Below, one piece after another: positions 1 to 7,733 of a stretch of 24,056 bases of DNA (position 1 is its first letter; every line of letters begins with the position of its first letter). The stretch covers positions 1-24,056 of the forward strand of contig JBAQZZ010000157.1 of assembly GCA_049791475.1 (NCBI GenBank), in the 5' to 3' direction. Below the pieces are notes generated by a model. That model did no database searches. It was given only the letters and a program-made list of their open reading frames with translations, and had not been told where the DNA came from. A program made the translations under genes and the position numbers. Source of the stretch: CAXBID01 sp049791475. GTDB taxonomy: Bacteria > Bacteroidota > Bacteroidia > Flavobacteriales > Flavobacteriaceae.

Positions 1-43
1 CAATGTACATACTAAATAAAAATCTATTATATACCCTTTCTAT

Positions 44-74
44 AAAAAAATCCAGCTATTAGCTGGATTTTTTT
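44..74. terminator. Bidirectional intrinsic terminator
   Basis: A perfect 14-bp inverted repeat (44-57 with 61-74) has a 3-nt loop. Its core is TCCAGCT/AGCTGGA, with an A run on the left arm and a T run on the right arm, so it can end transcription on either strand. It lies 24 bp past the stop codon of the minus-strand response regulator and very likely ends that operon. It may also serve a convergent gene to the left of the window; positions 1-43 show no coding sequence I can identify. Confidence 0.85.
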
Positions 75-97
75 ATAACTATACATTAAAATTATAA

Positions 98-799
98 TTA
101 ATTCACAACCAACCTAAAGCCTTCACCATGTATATTTAGTATTTCTACCTTATCGTCTAGTTTCATGTACTTACGGAGTTTTGCAATGTACACATCCATA
201 CTACGCGATGTAAAATAATTATCATCACGCCATATTTTAGTTAACGCTAATTCACGAGGCATTAAATCGTTTTCATGTAAGGCTAATAAACGTAATAATT
301 CATTTTCCTTAGGTGATAATTTAATAGGATCTCCGCCATTATAACGTAAAAAACGGAGTTTTGAATTTAAATCAAAACCGCCTATTTTAAATTCAAACTG
401 TTTACTATCTGAAATCGTTTCGGTTGCTTTACGCTGAATAATAGCCTTTATTTTCATTAATAGTACTTCACTATCAAAAGGCTTATTTAAATAATCATCT
501 GCGCCTACTTTATAGCCTTTTAAAACATCTTCTTTCATCGCTTTAGCGGTTAAGAATACAATGGGCACATCGGTATTTTTTTCACGAATTTCTTTAGCTA
601 ATGTAAAACCATCTTTATAAGGCATCATCACATCAAGAATACATAAATCGAAATCGTCCTTCTTAAATTTTTCAAACCCTTCCATTCCGTTTTTCGCATG
701 AACAACATCATAGTCATTCATCATTAAATAATCTTTTAAAACCGTTCCGAAATTGGGATCGTCTTCAACTAATAAAATTTTCTTGTTTTGTGCTTCCAT
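98..799 (-). CDS. rprY: Two-component response regulator, OmpR/PhoB type (RprY-like)
   Basis: This is a cytoplasmic DNA-binding response regulator of 233 residues, the normal length for the OmpR/PhoB class. The receiver domain spans about residues 7-122. Visible are the acidic pair D13-D14, the phospho-acceptor D56 in LDVMMP, T84 in FLTAK and K106 in NKPFD. A winged-helix output domain spans about residues 135-231. The receiver closely resembles RprY of Bacteroides and Porphyromonas as I remember them, hence the symbol; the regulon in this organism is unknown. It starts 2 bp after the stop of the histidine kinase gene, so the two are co-transcribed and are almost certainly cognate partners. 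A strong terminator follows the stop codon. Confidence 0.93.
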   Translation of the reverse strand: MEAQNKKILLVEDDPNFGTVLKDYLMMNDYDVVHAKNGMEGFEKFKKDDFDLCILDVMMPYKDGFTLAKEIREKNTDVPIVFLTAKAMKEDVLKGYKVGADDYLNKPFDSEVLLMKIKAIIQRKATETISDSKQFEFKIGGFDLNSKLRFLRYNGGDPIKLSPKENELLRLLALHENDLMPRELALTKIWRDDNYFTSRSMDVYIAKLRKYMKLDDKVEILNIHGEGFRLVVN

Positions 800-801
800 G
801 T

Positions 802-2379
802 TTATGTTATTATGGGAAGTTTTATTGTAAATGTACTTCCATTATCTTTTTCGCTTTCTGCAGATACGTGACCTTGATGGTCGTCTACAATTCGCTTTAC
901 ATACGCCAGACCAAGACCGTGCCCTTTTACGTTATGTATATTTCCAGTGTGTTCTCTATAAAATTTTTCGAACACGCGTTTTACGGCAGCTTTACTCATA
1001 CCGCTACCATGGTCTTTTATTTTTAATATAATATTATTTCCTACATTTTCTGTATAAACTTCAATTTTTGGCGCATTAGGAGAATACTTAATGGCATTAT
1101 CCAACATATTAACAATAACACTTGTAAAGTGCGTTTCGTTGGCTAAAACTGATGAATTATCAGCTTTTAAAAATGTTTTTATATAGCCTTTTCTGTCTTC
1201 AACAATAAGCTCCACGTGTGAAATAGCATCTTCTATTATGTCGTGTAGCTTAACGCGATCCTTACTTATATTGAGTTCGTTTTTTTCTAATTTCGATATT
1301 CTTAAAACGTTTTCAACTTGCGCATGCATCCGTTTATTTTCTTCCTTAATCATGTTAAGGTAACGCATTACCTTTTCTTTGTCATCAATTATTTTTGGAT
1401 TCCTAATGGAATCTATCGCTAAGTTTATTGTGGCTATTGGTGTTTTAAACTCATGTGTCATGTTATTTATAAAATCTGTTTTTATTTCTGATATTTTACG
1501 TTGTTTAACCAGTTGATATAACGAACTCGTATACGCAATAATGATAACCAAAGTAAAACCTATTGATAACAGCATCATACCTATTACTGATGATAGAATA
1601 AACTTCTTATCATCAGGGAAATTGATTAAAAGTTTATAAGGCGTTTGATTATTGTCATCATAAAAAATAGCCGAACTAAAGGTTGATTTTTTATCATATT
1701 CAAAATTATCACTTTGCACTTTTGTTGCTAAATCATTGCTGTAAATGGCAAACTCATAATCTATATCAATATTATCTTCTTTTAGCTTTCTTGTTAATAA
1801 ACTTTTTATTTCATCTTCGGAAACCCTCGTATGAATTGGTTTTCTTTTTAATTCTTGCTTAAAATTTTTCTTTAAATAATTTATTTGTGGCTCTAAAATA
1901 GGCCCACTATTAATAATTCTAGTTATTGGACTTTGAGAAATGTCTCTATCTAATAAATCTGAATTATTATAAACCTCGAGTTTTGAACTTCCTGTAAACC
2001 GCTTTAAATTTATACTATCACTATCAAAACCTGCATCTAAAATTGAAGATGACAACTTATAATTATCTTCTAAAATACCTTGAGAATAGATAACTGTTTC
2101 ATTGGTATTATTATTTTGCTGATAAATAAACAATTGAGAAACTACCGTTGAATCTGATTTTTCTTCTTTATCTAAACTTTGATACACATTAAAAAGCCTA
2201 TCTAATTCGTTAGATTCTAACCTATTAGACACATAACTTAAAGACTTTTTTACATTAGATTCAAATCGGTTTTTCTCGTTATCTACTGAATTATTTATGT
2301 AATATGCTTGAACAGATATAATGCCTATAAGCGATAAACTCATTAAAATAACTAGTAGGACAAATATTTTTTTGCTCAT
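802..2379 (-). CDS. rprX: Sensor histidine kinase, RprX-like
   Basis: This 525-residue inner-membrane sensor kinase should phosphorylate the adjacent regulator. It has an N-terminal membrane helix (about residues 5-25), a periplasmic region of about 235 residues and a second helix (about 261-284). The HisKA domain carries the phospho-acceptor H309 in NNMTHEFKTP. The ATPase domain has an N box (N424 to N428), a G1 box (DHGSG, from 456), an F box (FEKFY) and a G2 box (GHGLGL, from 486). No HAMP domain is recognisable: only about 25 residues separate the second helix from H309. The periplasmic domain matches no ligand-binding family I recognise, so the signal is unknown. The gap to coaE upstream is 64 bp with no terminator, so it could be read through from that operon or have its own promoter. 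Confidence 0.92.
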   Translation of the reverse strand: MSKKIFVLLVILMSLSLIGIISVQAYYINNSVDNEKNRFESNVKKSLSYVSNRLESNELDRLFNVYQSLDKEEKSDSTVVSQLFIYQQNNNTNETVIYSQGILEDNYKLSSSILDAGFDSDSINLKRFTGSSKLEVYNNSDLLDRDISQSPITRIINSGPILEPQINYLKKNFKQELKRKPIHTRVSEDEIKSLLTRKLKEDNIDIDYEFAIYSNDLATKVQSDNFEYDKKSTFSSAIFYDDNNQTPYKLLINFPDDKKFILSSVIGMMLLSIGFTLVIIIAYTSSLYQLVKQRKISEIKTDFINNMTHEFKTPIATINLAIDSIRNPKIIDDKEKVMRYLNMIKEENKRMHAQVENVLRISKLEKNELNISKDRVKLHDIIEDAISHVELIVEDRKGYIKTFLKADNSSVLANETHFTSVIVNMLDNAIKYSPNAPKIEVYTENVGNNIILKIKDHGSGMSKAAVKRVFEKFYREHTGNIHNVKGHGLGLAYVKRIVDDHQGHVSAESEKDNGSTFTIKLPIIT

Positions 2380-2443
2380 TACACCAAAATTAACATTTTA
2401 ACATTTAGCCGACTTATCATTTAACCTTACATTAACAAAATTG

Positions 2444-3043
2444 TTAAAATTTCTTTTGCTGTATGGCTTTGAGGATTTGCTTATGAATGTTAAGTACTTG
2501 TTTTTCAGTGTTTTCAATATCAACATTTTCAATTACGAAATGAGAACGTTTTGCTTTTTCTTCATCTGTCCATTGGTTTTGCATAATAGCCTCAATATTG
2601 GCTTTTGTAGTATTATCTCGCTTAAGTAAGCGGTCAATTTTCATTTTTTTTGGAGCAGTAACCGTTACCACATAATCACATGTTTTGTAACCCTCATTTT
2701 CAAAAAGAATAGCCACTTCTTTTATTACATATTCTGTCTTTTGTTTTAAAGCCCATTTACTAAAATGCTTAGCTACTCTTGGATGAATTATAGCATTCAT
2801 TTTTTTTAAAAAAAGTTTATCATTAAATATAATACCTGCTATAAAGGGCTTGTTTAATTCGTTATTTAAGTAAGCTTTGTCTCCAAATAACTGAATGAGT
2901 TTTCGTTTGATTATTTTAGACCGTTGCATCAGCTTTTTAGCTTCTTCATCAGCAATATAAACAGGCACTCCCAACTTCATAAATTGTTTAGCCACCGTAG
3001 TTTTCCCACTCCCAATTCCGCCTGTTAAACCTACTACAATCAT
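2444..3043 (-). CDS. coaE: Dephospho-CoA kinase
   Basis: The product catalyses the last step of coenzyme A synthesis, ATP-dependent phosphorylation of the ribose 3'-hydroxyl of dephospho-CoA, in the cytoplasm. The 199-residue length is normal for the family. The P-loop GGIGSGKTT is at residues 8-16. Further family signatures are VYIADEEAKKLM, IIHPRV and the LLKRDN lid region. Its ATG overlaps the stop of the YbbR-like gene by 4 bp (ATGA), indicating translational coupling. An earlier step of the same pathway (coaBC) lies about 5.6 kb away on the same strand, in a different operon. Confidence 0.95.
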   Translation of the reverse strand: MIVVGLTGGIGSGKTTVAKQFMKLGVPVYIADEEAKKLMQRSKIIKRKLIQLFGDKAYLNNELNKPFIAGIIFNDKLFLKKMNAIIHPRVAKHFSKWALKQKTEYVIKEVAILFENEGYKTCDYVVTVTAPKKMKIDRLLKRDNTTKANIEAIMQNQWTDEEKAKRSHFVIENVDIENTEKQVLNIHKQILKAIQQKKF

Positions 3044-4002
3044 TCTGTAATTATAAATTCTATCCGTTGCTGACTTATCTTTGTGTTTTTAACCGATTTG
3101 GGAAATCTTACTAATTCAGGTATTAAAAACGATTGATTATTTGCCACCTTATTATAATCGCAAACCACTTTAAAATCTTTAATTTTTACGCTACTAAAAT
3201 TACTTAAACTTACGTAATATGAAACATTTACTTCTTTCGGGAAATATTTTAAAGTGATGTCTTTTGGCACATTGATAACGCTTACTGGAACTTTTAATGT
3301 GCCTTCGGTATACTTCTCAACTTTAGCATTTAAATTAATGCTAGTATTTGAGAATTTTAAATCTTTTTGATTTTTTGGAAGTTTTAACTTTATTGATTCT
3401 GATATATCTGTCCTGATATTTGATAAACTAACAGAATCTGTATCTATATAATTGATTTCGCTTACAATAATATTAGGCCCAATAATTTGAATAGAATCTG
3501 GCTCTAAAATATAATCTTCAGAAACATTGTAACCAGGTGCAAATTCAATATATGAATGAAGTTTTACTGGCACTTTTTTAATCTGATTTACCCCATACTT
3601 AAACATCAAAGTATCTGGAGCTATATTCAGCAACTCTACTTGTTTATCAAATTGCGTATTATTCAAAAAAGCCTTGGATTTGCTCCAAACAAAAACAGAA
3701 TCTTTTTTATAAACATCTTTACTAAAATCTATTTTTATTTTAGGTTTAGAAACATAATATTTCAGCCATTTAAAGCCATGGGTTTTTAACGTTAGCGCCA
3801 AAACAATACTTGAATCGTTAAGTATAATATTAGCATCTGGCACATTCATTTTTTCAATATTGAAAACAATAGTATTTGTATATTGTTTGGAAAGTTTAGT
3901 GAAAATTAGAATAATAAATGCCGACACTAAAAAGAAAAGAAACACATTTATCTTTTTGTTTTTAATGGAAGCTAATACATCAGATTTTAATTTTTTTATC
4001 AT
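3040..4002 (-). CDS. YbbR-like (CdaR-related) membrane-anchored protein
   Basis: This 320-residue protein has one N-terminal membrane helix (about residues 19-36) after a basic cytoplasmic tail. The rest is a beta-rich region that should face the periplasm. Its repeated pattern (VPVKLHSYIEFAPGY, then a VxVxVxNVPKDITLKYFP-like unit) is typical of YbbR-like domains. In Firmicutes the related CdaR modulates the diadenylate cyclase CdaA; whether Bacteroidota homologues do the same is inference, and no cyclase gene is in this window. It overlaps the glycosyltransferase upstream and coaE downstream by 4 bp each, so the three genes form one translationally coupled unit. Family assignment rests on pattern and on its position next to coaE, which I recall as common in this phylum. 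Confidence 0.75.
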   Translation of the reverse strand: MIKKLKSDVLASIKNKKINVFLFFLVSAFIILIFTKLSKQYTNTIVFNIEKMNVPDANIILNDSSIVLALTLKTHGFKWLKYYVSKPKIKIDFSKDVYKKDSVFVWSKSKAFLNNTQFDKQVELLNIAPDTLMFKYGVNQIKKVPVKLHSYIEFAPGYNVSEDYILEPDSIQIIGPNIIVSEINYIDTDSVSLSNIRTDISESIKLKLPKNQKDLKFSNTSINLNAKVEKYTEGTLKVPVSVINVPKDITLKYFPKEVNVSYYVSLSNFSSVKIKDFKVVCDYNKVANNQSFLIPELVRFPKSVKNTKISQQRIEFIITE

Positions 4003-5006
4003 ATTGATTTAAAAAATAATTCTGGAAATTGTTTTTCAGGGTCTCTATTTAAAATACCTACAGTTAGTGTTGATTTTAAAAAACCATACCCATATCCAGT
4101 AAATTGAATTAGAACAGCAAGTATAGACGAGAACGCAACTTTAAGTCTCTTTGTTGCAACTAATGCAACTAAAAACATGACCAAAAAATAAAATATATAA
4201 CCGTAAAAAAACCATTTGAAGTTAATAAAAAATAACAGTAAAGACGCTATAAAACCCAAACAAAATAGAGATGGAAACCAATACGTTATTTTTTTAGTTT
4301 GCGGATGCCATTTATTTAAAATAGGCCGAACTAAACCAAATTTATTAACTTGTTTATAAAATTTATTCCAAGATATTCTGCGCTTATGATAAACAAAAGC
4401 TTCAGGGATGAGTTTTGTATTGTAGCCTAAATTCCATAGTCGAATTGATAAATCAGGATCTTCTCCGGGGTGAATTCTTCCGAAACCATTAGATGCTTCA
4501 AAGGCTTTTTTTGAAAGTCCCATATTAAAACTTCGCGGTTGAAATTTATCTAAACCTTTTTTGTGTCCTCGAATACCTCCAGTAGTTATGAACGACGTCA
4601 TTGAAAAATTAATCGCTTTTTGAATATTCGAAAACGAATCATGAGCAGCATCAGGCCCCCCAAAACAATCAACATAATTATTATTTAAACTCTTTTCAAC
4701 TTCATTTAGATAGTTTTCGGGAAGTACGCAATCGGAATCTAAAATGATAAAGTAATCACCCTTTGCTCGTTGCATTCCATAATTTCTAGAATCTCCTGGT
4801 CCAGAGTTTTCTTTAAAAAAGTAAGAGATGTTTAAAGTGTTTTTAAAACTTTCAACACTGGTTTTTGATAATACTGTTGAACCATCTTCAACAATAACAA
4901 TTTCAAATTCAGTAGCTGTTTTTAATCCTACAAAACTATGCAAAAGCTCTTGTATTTCGTCTGGACGATTATAAACAGGAATTATAAATGAAAACTGTAA
5001 TTGCAT
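3999..5006 (-). CDS. Family 2 glycosyltransferase with C-terminal membrane segments
   Basis: This 335-residue GT-A fold glycosyltransferase begins with a typical GT2 N-terminus (FSFIIPVYNRPDEI). The nucleotide/metal-binding DSD motif is at residues 90-92 in YFIILDSDCVLP, and an acidic motif, HPGEDPDLS, is at 179-187 (E182-D183 as likely catalytic-region residues). After about residue 242 come two to three hydrophobic segments, suggesting it works at the inner membrane on a lipid-linked or envelope glycan. Donor and acceptor cannot be told from sequence. It is the first gene of the coupled glycosyltransferase, ybbR-like and coaE unit and follows the fabI terminator, so it needs its own promoter. 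A perfect TAnnTTTG element sits only 4 bp upstream of its ATG. Confidence 0.88.
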   Translation of the reverse strand: MQLQFSFIIPVYNRPDEIQELLHSFVGLKTATEFEIVIVEDGSTVLSKTSVESFKNTLNISYFFKENSGPGDSRNYGMQRAKGDYFIILDSDCVLPENYLNEVEKSLNNNYVDCFGGPDAAHDSFSNIQKAINFSMTSFITTGGIRGHKKGLDKFQPRSFNMGLSKKAFEASNGFGRIHPGEDPDLSIRLWNLGYNTKLIPEAFVYHKRRISWNKFYKQVNKFGLVRPILNKWHPQTKKITYWFPSLFCLGFIASLLLFFINFKWFFYGYIFYFLVMFLVALVATKRLKVAFSSILAVLIQFTGYGYGFLKSTLTVGILNRDPEKQFPELFFKSI

Positions 5007-5010
5007 AACA

Positions 5011-5018
5011 CAAAAGTA
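5011..5018 (-). promoter_or_regulatory. Candidate -7 element for the glycosyltransferase unit
   Basis: On the minus strand these bases read TACTTTTG, a perfect match to the Bacteroidota -7 consensus TAnnTTTG. It lies between the fabI terminator and the glycosyltransferase ATG, where a promoter is needed. No clear -33 TTG is present at the usual spacing. The element ends 4 bp before the ATG, so if it is real the transcript would be leaderless or nearly so. Confidence 0.35.
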
Positions 5019-5020
5019 AC

Positions 5021-5047
5021 AAAAAAGCCACCTTAAAAAAGATGGCT
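5021..5047 (-). terminator. Intrinsic terminator after fabI
   Basis: On the minus strand a 9-bp stem with one mismatch (5039-5047 with 5026-5034, AGCCATCTT/AAGGTGGCT) and a short T loop is followed by a run of Ts. It starts 23 bp past the fabI stop and separates fabI from the glycosyltransferase unit. Confidence 0.7.
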
Positions 5048-5070
5048 CGTTTTCTATATTTAAAAATAAT

Positions 5071-5889
5071 TTATTCTTCTCCTACAAATGTACTCATTAC
5101 AGCATCACTAACGCCCATATTACTAAAACCCCCATCATGAAATAAGTTTTGTAAAGTAACACGTTTCGTTAAATCACTAAATAGAGATACTGTGTAATTT
5201 GCACAATCTAAAGCCGTTGCATTACCAAGTGGCGACATTTTTTCCGCATAAGCAATAAAACCATCAAACCCTTTTACGCCACTACCCGCAGTTGTAGGTG
5301 TTGGCGATTGTGAAATGGTGTTAACACGTACTTTTTTATCTCTTCCAAAGAAATAACCAAAACTACGTGCAATACTCTCTAAATATGCTTTATTATCAGC
5401 CATATCGTTGTAATCAGGAAATACACGTTGCGCAGCCATATACGTTAACGCTACTATACTTCCCCACGCGTTCATTGCGTCAGATTTGTATAAAGTTTGC
5501 ATTAATTTATGAAAAGACATCGCAGAAACATCAGTTCCTTTTTGAGTCCAATCATAATTTTGATCGGTGTAATGTTTTCCTTTTCTAACATTAATAGACA
5601 TTCCTATAGAGTGTAAAACGAAATCAAGTTTACCTCCAAGAATTTCTTGAGACTTATCAATTAAGTTTTGTAAATCTTCTAAAGAAGTTGCATCAGCAGG
5701 AATAATTTGAGAACCTGTTTTTTCAGCTAACTCATTTATCTGTCCCATTCGCATAGCTACTGGTGCATTTGTAAGCACAAATTGTCCGCCTTCTTCATGA
5801 ACACGTTCTGCTGTTTTCCAAGCAATTGAATTTGAGTCTAATGCTCCAAAAATGATTCCTTTTTTTCCTTTTAATAAGTTGTATGACAT
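5071..5889 (-). CDS. fabI: Enoyl-[acyl-carrier-protein] reductase, NADH type
   Basis: The product reduces trans-2-enoyl-ACP in the elongation cycle of type II fatty acid synthesis, in the cytoplasm. The 272-residue length is normal. This is a short-chain dehydrogenase fold with the FabI-type cofactor motif (GALDSNSIAW, residues 15-24). The catalytic arrangement is Y150, Y160 and K167 (PDYNDMADNK), with the FabI Y-x6-K spacing. The ending around HDGGFSNMGV is also typical. It appears to be a single-gene unit, with a TAnnTTTG element about 90 bp upstream, a leader holding a double-hairpin repeat, and a terminator downstream. Confidence 0.96.
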   Translation of the reverse strand: MSYNLLKGKKGIIFGALDSNSIAWKTAERVHEEGGQFVLTNAPVAMRMGQINELAEKTGSQIIPADATSLEDLQNLIDKSQEILGGKLDFVLHSIGMSINVRKGKHYTDQNYDWTQKGTDVSAMSFHKLMQTLYKSDAMNAWGSIVALTYMAAQRVFPDYNDMADNKAYLESIARSFGYFFGRDKKVRVNTISQSPTPTTAGSGVKGFDGFIAYAEKMSPLGNATALDCANYTVSLFSDLTKRVTLQNLFHDGGFSNMGVSDAVMSTFVGEE

Positions 5890-5903
5890 GTTAGCTGGTT
5901 TAT

Positions 5904-5940
5904 TCCCCTTTGTCCTTCGGACATTTCCCCTAAGGAGAAA
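5904..5940. repeat. Double-hairpin intergenic repeat in the fabI leader
   Basis: Two adjacent small inverted repeats are visible: TGTCC-TTC-GGACA (5911-5923) and TTTCCCC-TAA-GGAGAAA (5924-5940, one mismatch). The outer arms TTCCCCTT and AAGGAGAA can also pair across the whole element. From memory, near-identical sequences recur between genes in many Flavobacteriaceae, so I read it as a dispersed repeat. It lies 14 bp from the fabI ATG, inside the predicted leader. Confidence 0.6.
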
Positions 5941-5976
5941 ATTGTAGGATTATTAATTTATAAATAATTTAGATTT

Positions 5977-5984
5977 CAAAAATA
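5977..5984 (-). promoter_or_regulatory. Candidate -7 element for fabI
   Basis: The minus strand reads TATTTTTG, a perfect TAnnTTTG. It lies 87 bp upstream of the fabI ATG in the recN-fabI gap. Transcription from here would give a leader of about 80 nt that includes the double-hairpin repeat. No clear -33 TTG was found at the expected distance. Confidence 0.35.
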
Positions 5985-6022
5985 CTAAACTTTAAACTTT
6001 TTACTTTATTCTTTTAACTTTT

Positions 6023-7675
6023 TTAGTTCAGTAATTCTTTAGCATGCGCAATGGCTGAAGAAGACATTTCGATGCCTCCCAACATTTGCGCTATTTCCAC
6101 AATACGCTCATCATGATTTAACTTCACTAAATTAGTTTGTGTCACATCATTAACATCTTCTTTATATACTTTAAAATGCGAATGTCCTTTAGCTGCAATT
6201 TGAGGCAAATGTGTAATTGATAACACCTGCATCGTTTTACTCATATGTAACATAATATCGCCCATTTTATTAGAAATTTCACCAGATACACCTGTGTCAA
6301 TCTCATCAAACATAATAGTTGGTAACTGAATGTAATTTGATAAAATAGATTTTATAGCAAGCATAATTCTTGATAATTCGCCACCTGAAGCTGCTTTTTT
6401 AAGCTCATTAAATTGACCGCCTTTATTTGCCGAAAACAAAAAAGACAATTCGTCTTTTCCATTAGCAAAAAACTCATTACTTAAAGTTACATCAATTTTA
6501 AACTGCGCATTCGGCATTCCTAAACTTACTAAAATGGATTCTAATTGGCTTTTTAATTCTGGAATTACAGCAAGACGTTTATCGTGAATGTTTTTAGAAA
6601 TCGCGTTTAATTCAGTTTCTTTTGTAGAGATTTCAGCTTGTTTTTTCTTGATAGTGCCTTCTAAATTTTCAGTTACTAAAACCTTTTCATCTAAATTATT
6701 TCTTATTTCAATGAGTTCTGAAATAGTAGAAGCCACATGTTTTTGCATTAAATTATGTAGTGTTTTCAATTTAGCGTCAACAACTTCTAATCGTAATGGA
6801 TCTTCATCCAAACCATCTTTAAGTTCATCAACTTCATCAAACACATCGTTCATTTCAATAAGACTGCTATTTACACGATTGTATAAATCTTCATATTTAG
6901 TTGAGTAACTAGATAGTTTTTGAAAAGTATTTTTAAGCAATGTTAAATTTGAGAGTAATCCTAGTTCTTCTTCACCTAATAATTGATAAGCCTCGGCAAG
7001 TTTTTCTTTGATCCCCTCAATATTATTTAGGGTTTCATACTCATCTTCAAGCGTTTCAACTTCACCTTCAATTAAATTAGCTTCTACCAATTCGTTCAGT
7101 AAAAACATATTATAATCATGTTCTTTGATCGCTTCTGCCTGAAATTCTAAAAGGTCTTTTAATTCCTTTTTAAGTTTTTTGAAGTGTTTTAATTCAACCT
7201 TATAATCTTCTAAAACACTGGTGTTATTTGCTAAAGCATCAATAACTTGAAACTGGAAATCGTTGCTTGTTAATTGCAGTGTTTGATGTTGTGAATGCAC
7301 ATCTATTAATCGTTCACCTAATAGTTGTAAGCTATTCAAATTTACTGGAGAATCGTTTACAAAAGCACGAGATTTTCCTGATGGTAATATTTCTCTACGA
7401 ATTATGGTTTGTGGTTCATAATCAAAATCTTCAGCTTCAAAAAGCGATTGTAGATTATAATTAGATACATTAAAAATAGCTTCAATAATACATTTTTGAG
7501 TGTTATCTTTCAAACTACTTAAATCTGCTCGTTTACCTAAAATTAACGATAAACCTCCTAAAAGTATTGATTTTCCTGCGCCAGTTTCACCAGTAATTAT
7601 TGATAAACCATCATTAAAATTGACTTGCAAATTATCAATTAAAGCATAATTTTTTATAGAAAGTGATGTTAGCAT
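6023..7675 (-). CDS. recN: DNA repair protein RecN
   Basis: This SMC-like ATPase acts early in double-strand break repair, holding DNA ends or chromatids together. The 550-residue length fits the family. The N-terminal ATPase half begins SLSIKNYALIDNL with Walker A GETGAGKS (29-36). A long central coiled-coil region (about 150-370) follows. The C-terminal half has the ABC signature SGGELSR (430-436) and Walker B IMFDEIDTG (454-462), then SITHLPQIAA (about 486-495). It is the last gene of the coaBC, DUF4835, recN series; the gap to the upstream gene is 58 bp and contains a small repeat-like sequence. Confidence 0.96.
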   Translation of the reverse strand: MLTSLSIKNYALIDNLQVNFNDGLSIITGETGAGKSILLGGLSLILGKRADLSSLKDNTQKCIIEAIFNVSNYNLQSLFEAEDFDYEPQTIIRREILPSGKSRAFVNDSPVNLNSLQLLGERLIDVHSQHQTLQLTSNDFQFQVIDALANNTSVLEDYKVELKHFKKLKKELKDLLEFQAEAIKEHDYNMFLLNELVEANLIEGEVETLEDEYETLNNIEGIKEKLAEAYQLLGEEELGLLSNLTLLKNTFQKLSSYSTKYEDLYNRVNSSLIEMNDVFDEVDELKDGLDEDPLRLEVVDAKLKTLHNLMQKHVASTISELIEIRNNLDEKVLVTENLEGTIKKKQAEISTKETELNAISKNIHDKRLAVIPELKSQLESILVSLGMPNAQFKIDVTLSNEFFANGKDELSFLFSANKGGQFNELKKAASGGELSRIMLAIKSILSNYIQLPTIMFDEIDTGVSGEISNKMGDIMLHMSKTMQVLSITHLPQIAAKGHSHFKVYKEDVNDVTQTNLVKLNHDERIVEIAQMLGGIEMSSSAIAHAKELLN

Positions 7676-7680
7676 ATTTT

Positions 7681-7720
7681 TAGTATTCAGTCCTCAGTAA
7701 TTGTTTACTGCGACTACCCA
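7681..7720. repeat. Probable dispersed intergenic repeat remnant
   Basis: This segment between DUF4835 and recN holds a perfect inverted repeat CAGTAA-ttgt-TTACTG (7695-7710) followed by GCGACTACC. Strings built from CAGTATTCAGT and ACTGCGACT units recur between genes in many Flavobacteriaceae as I remember them, and this looks like a short degenerate member. Only one copy is in the window, so its repeat nature rests on memory. Confidence 0.35.
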
Positions 7721-7733
7721 ATGAAAACTTATT

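Noticed and set aside
6588..6908. Open frame of 106 codons on the plus strand inside recN
   Set aside because: Antisense shadow of the recN coiled-coil region; Ser/Phe-rich product typical of reverse reading.
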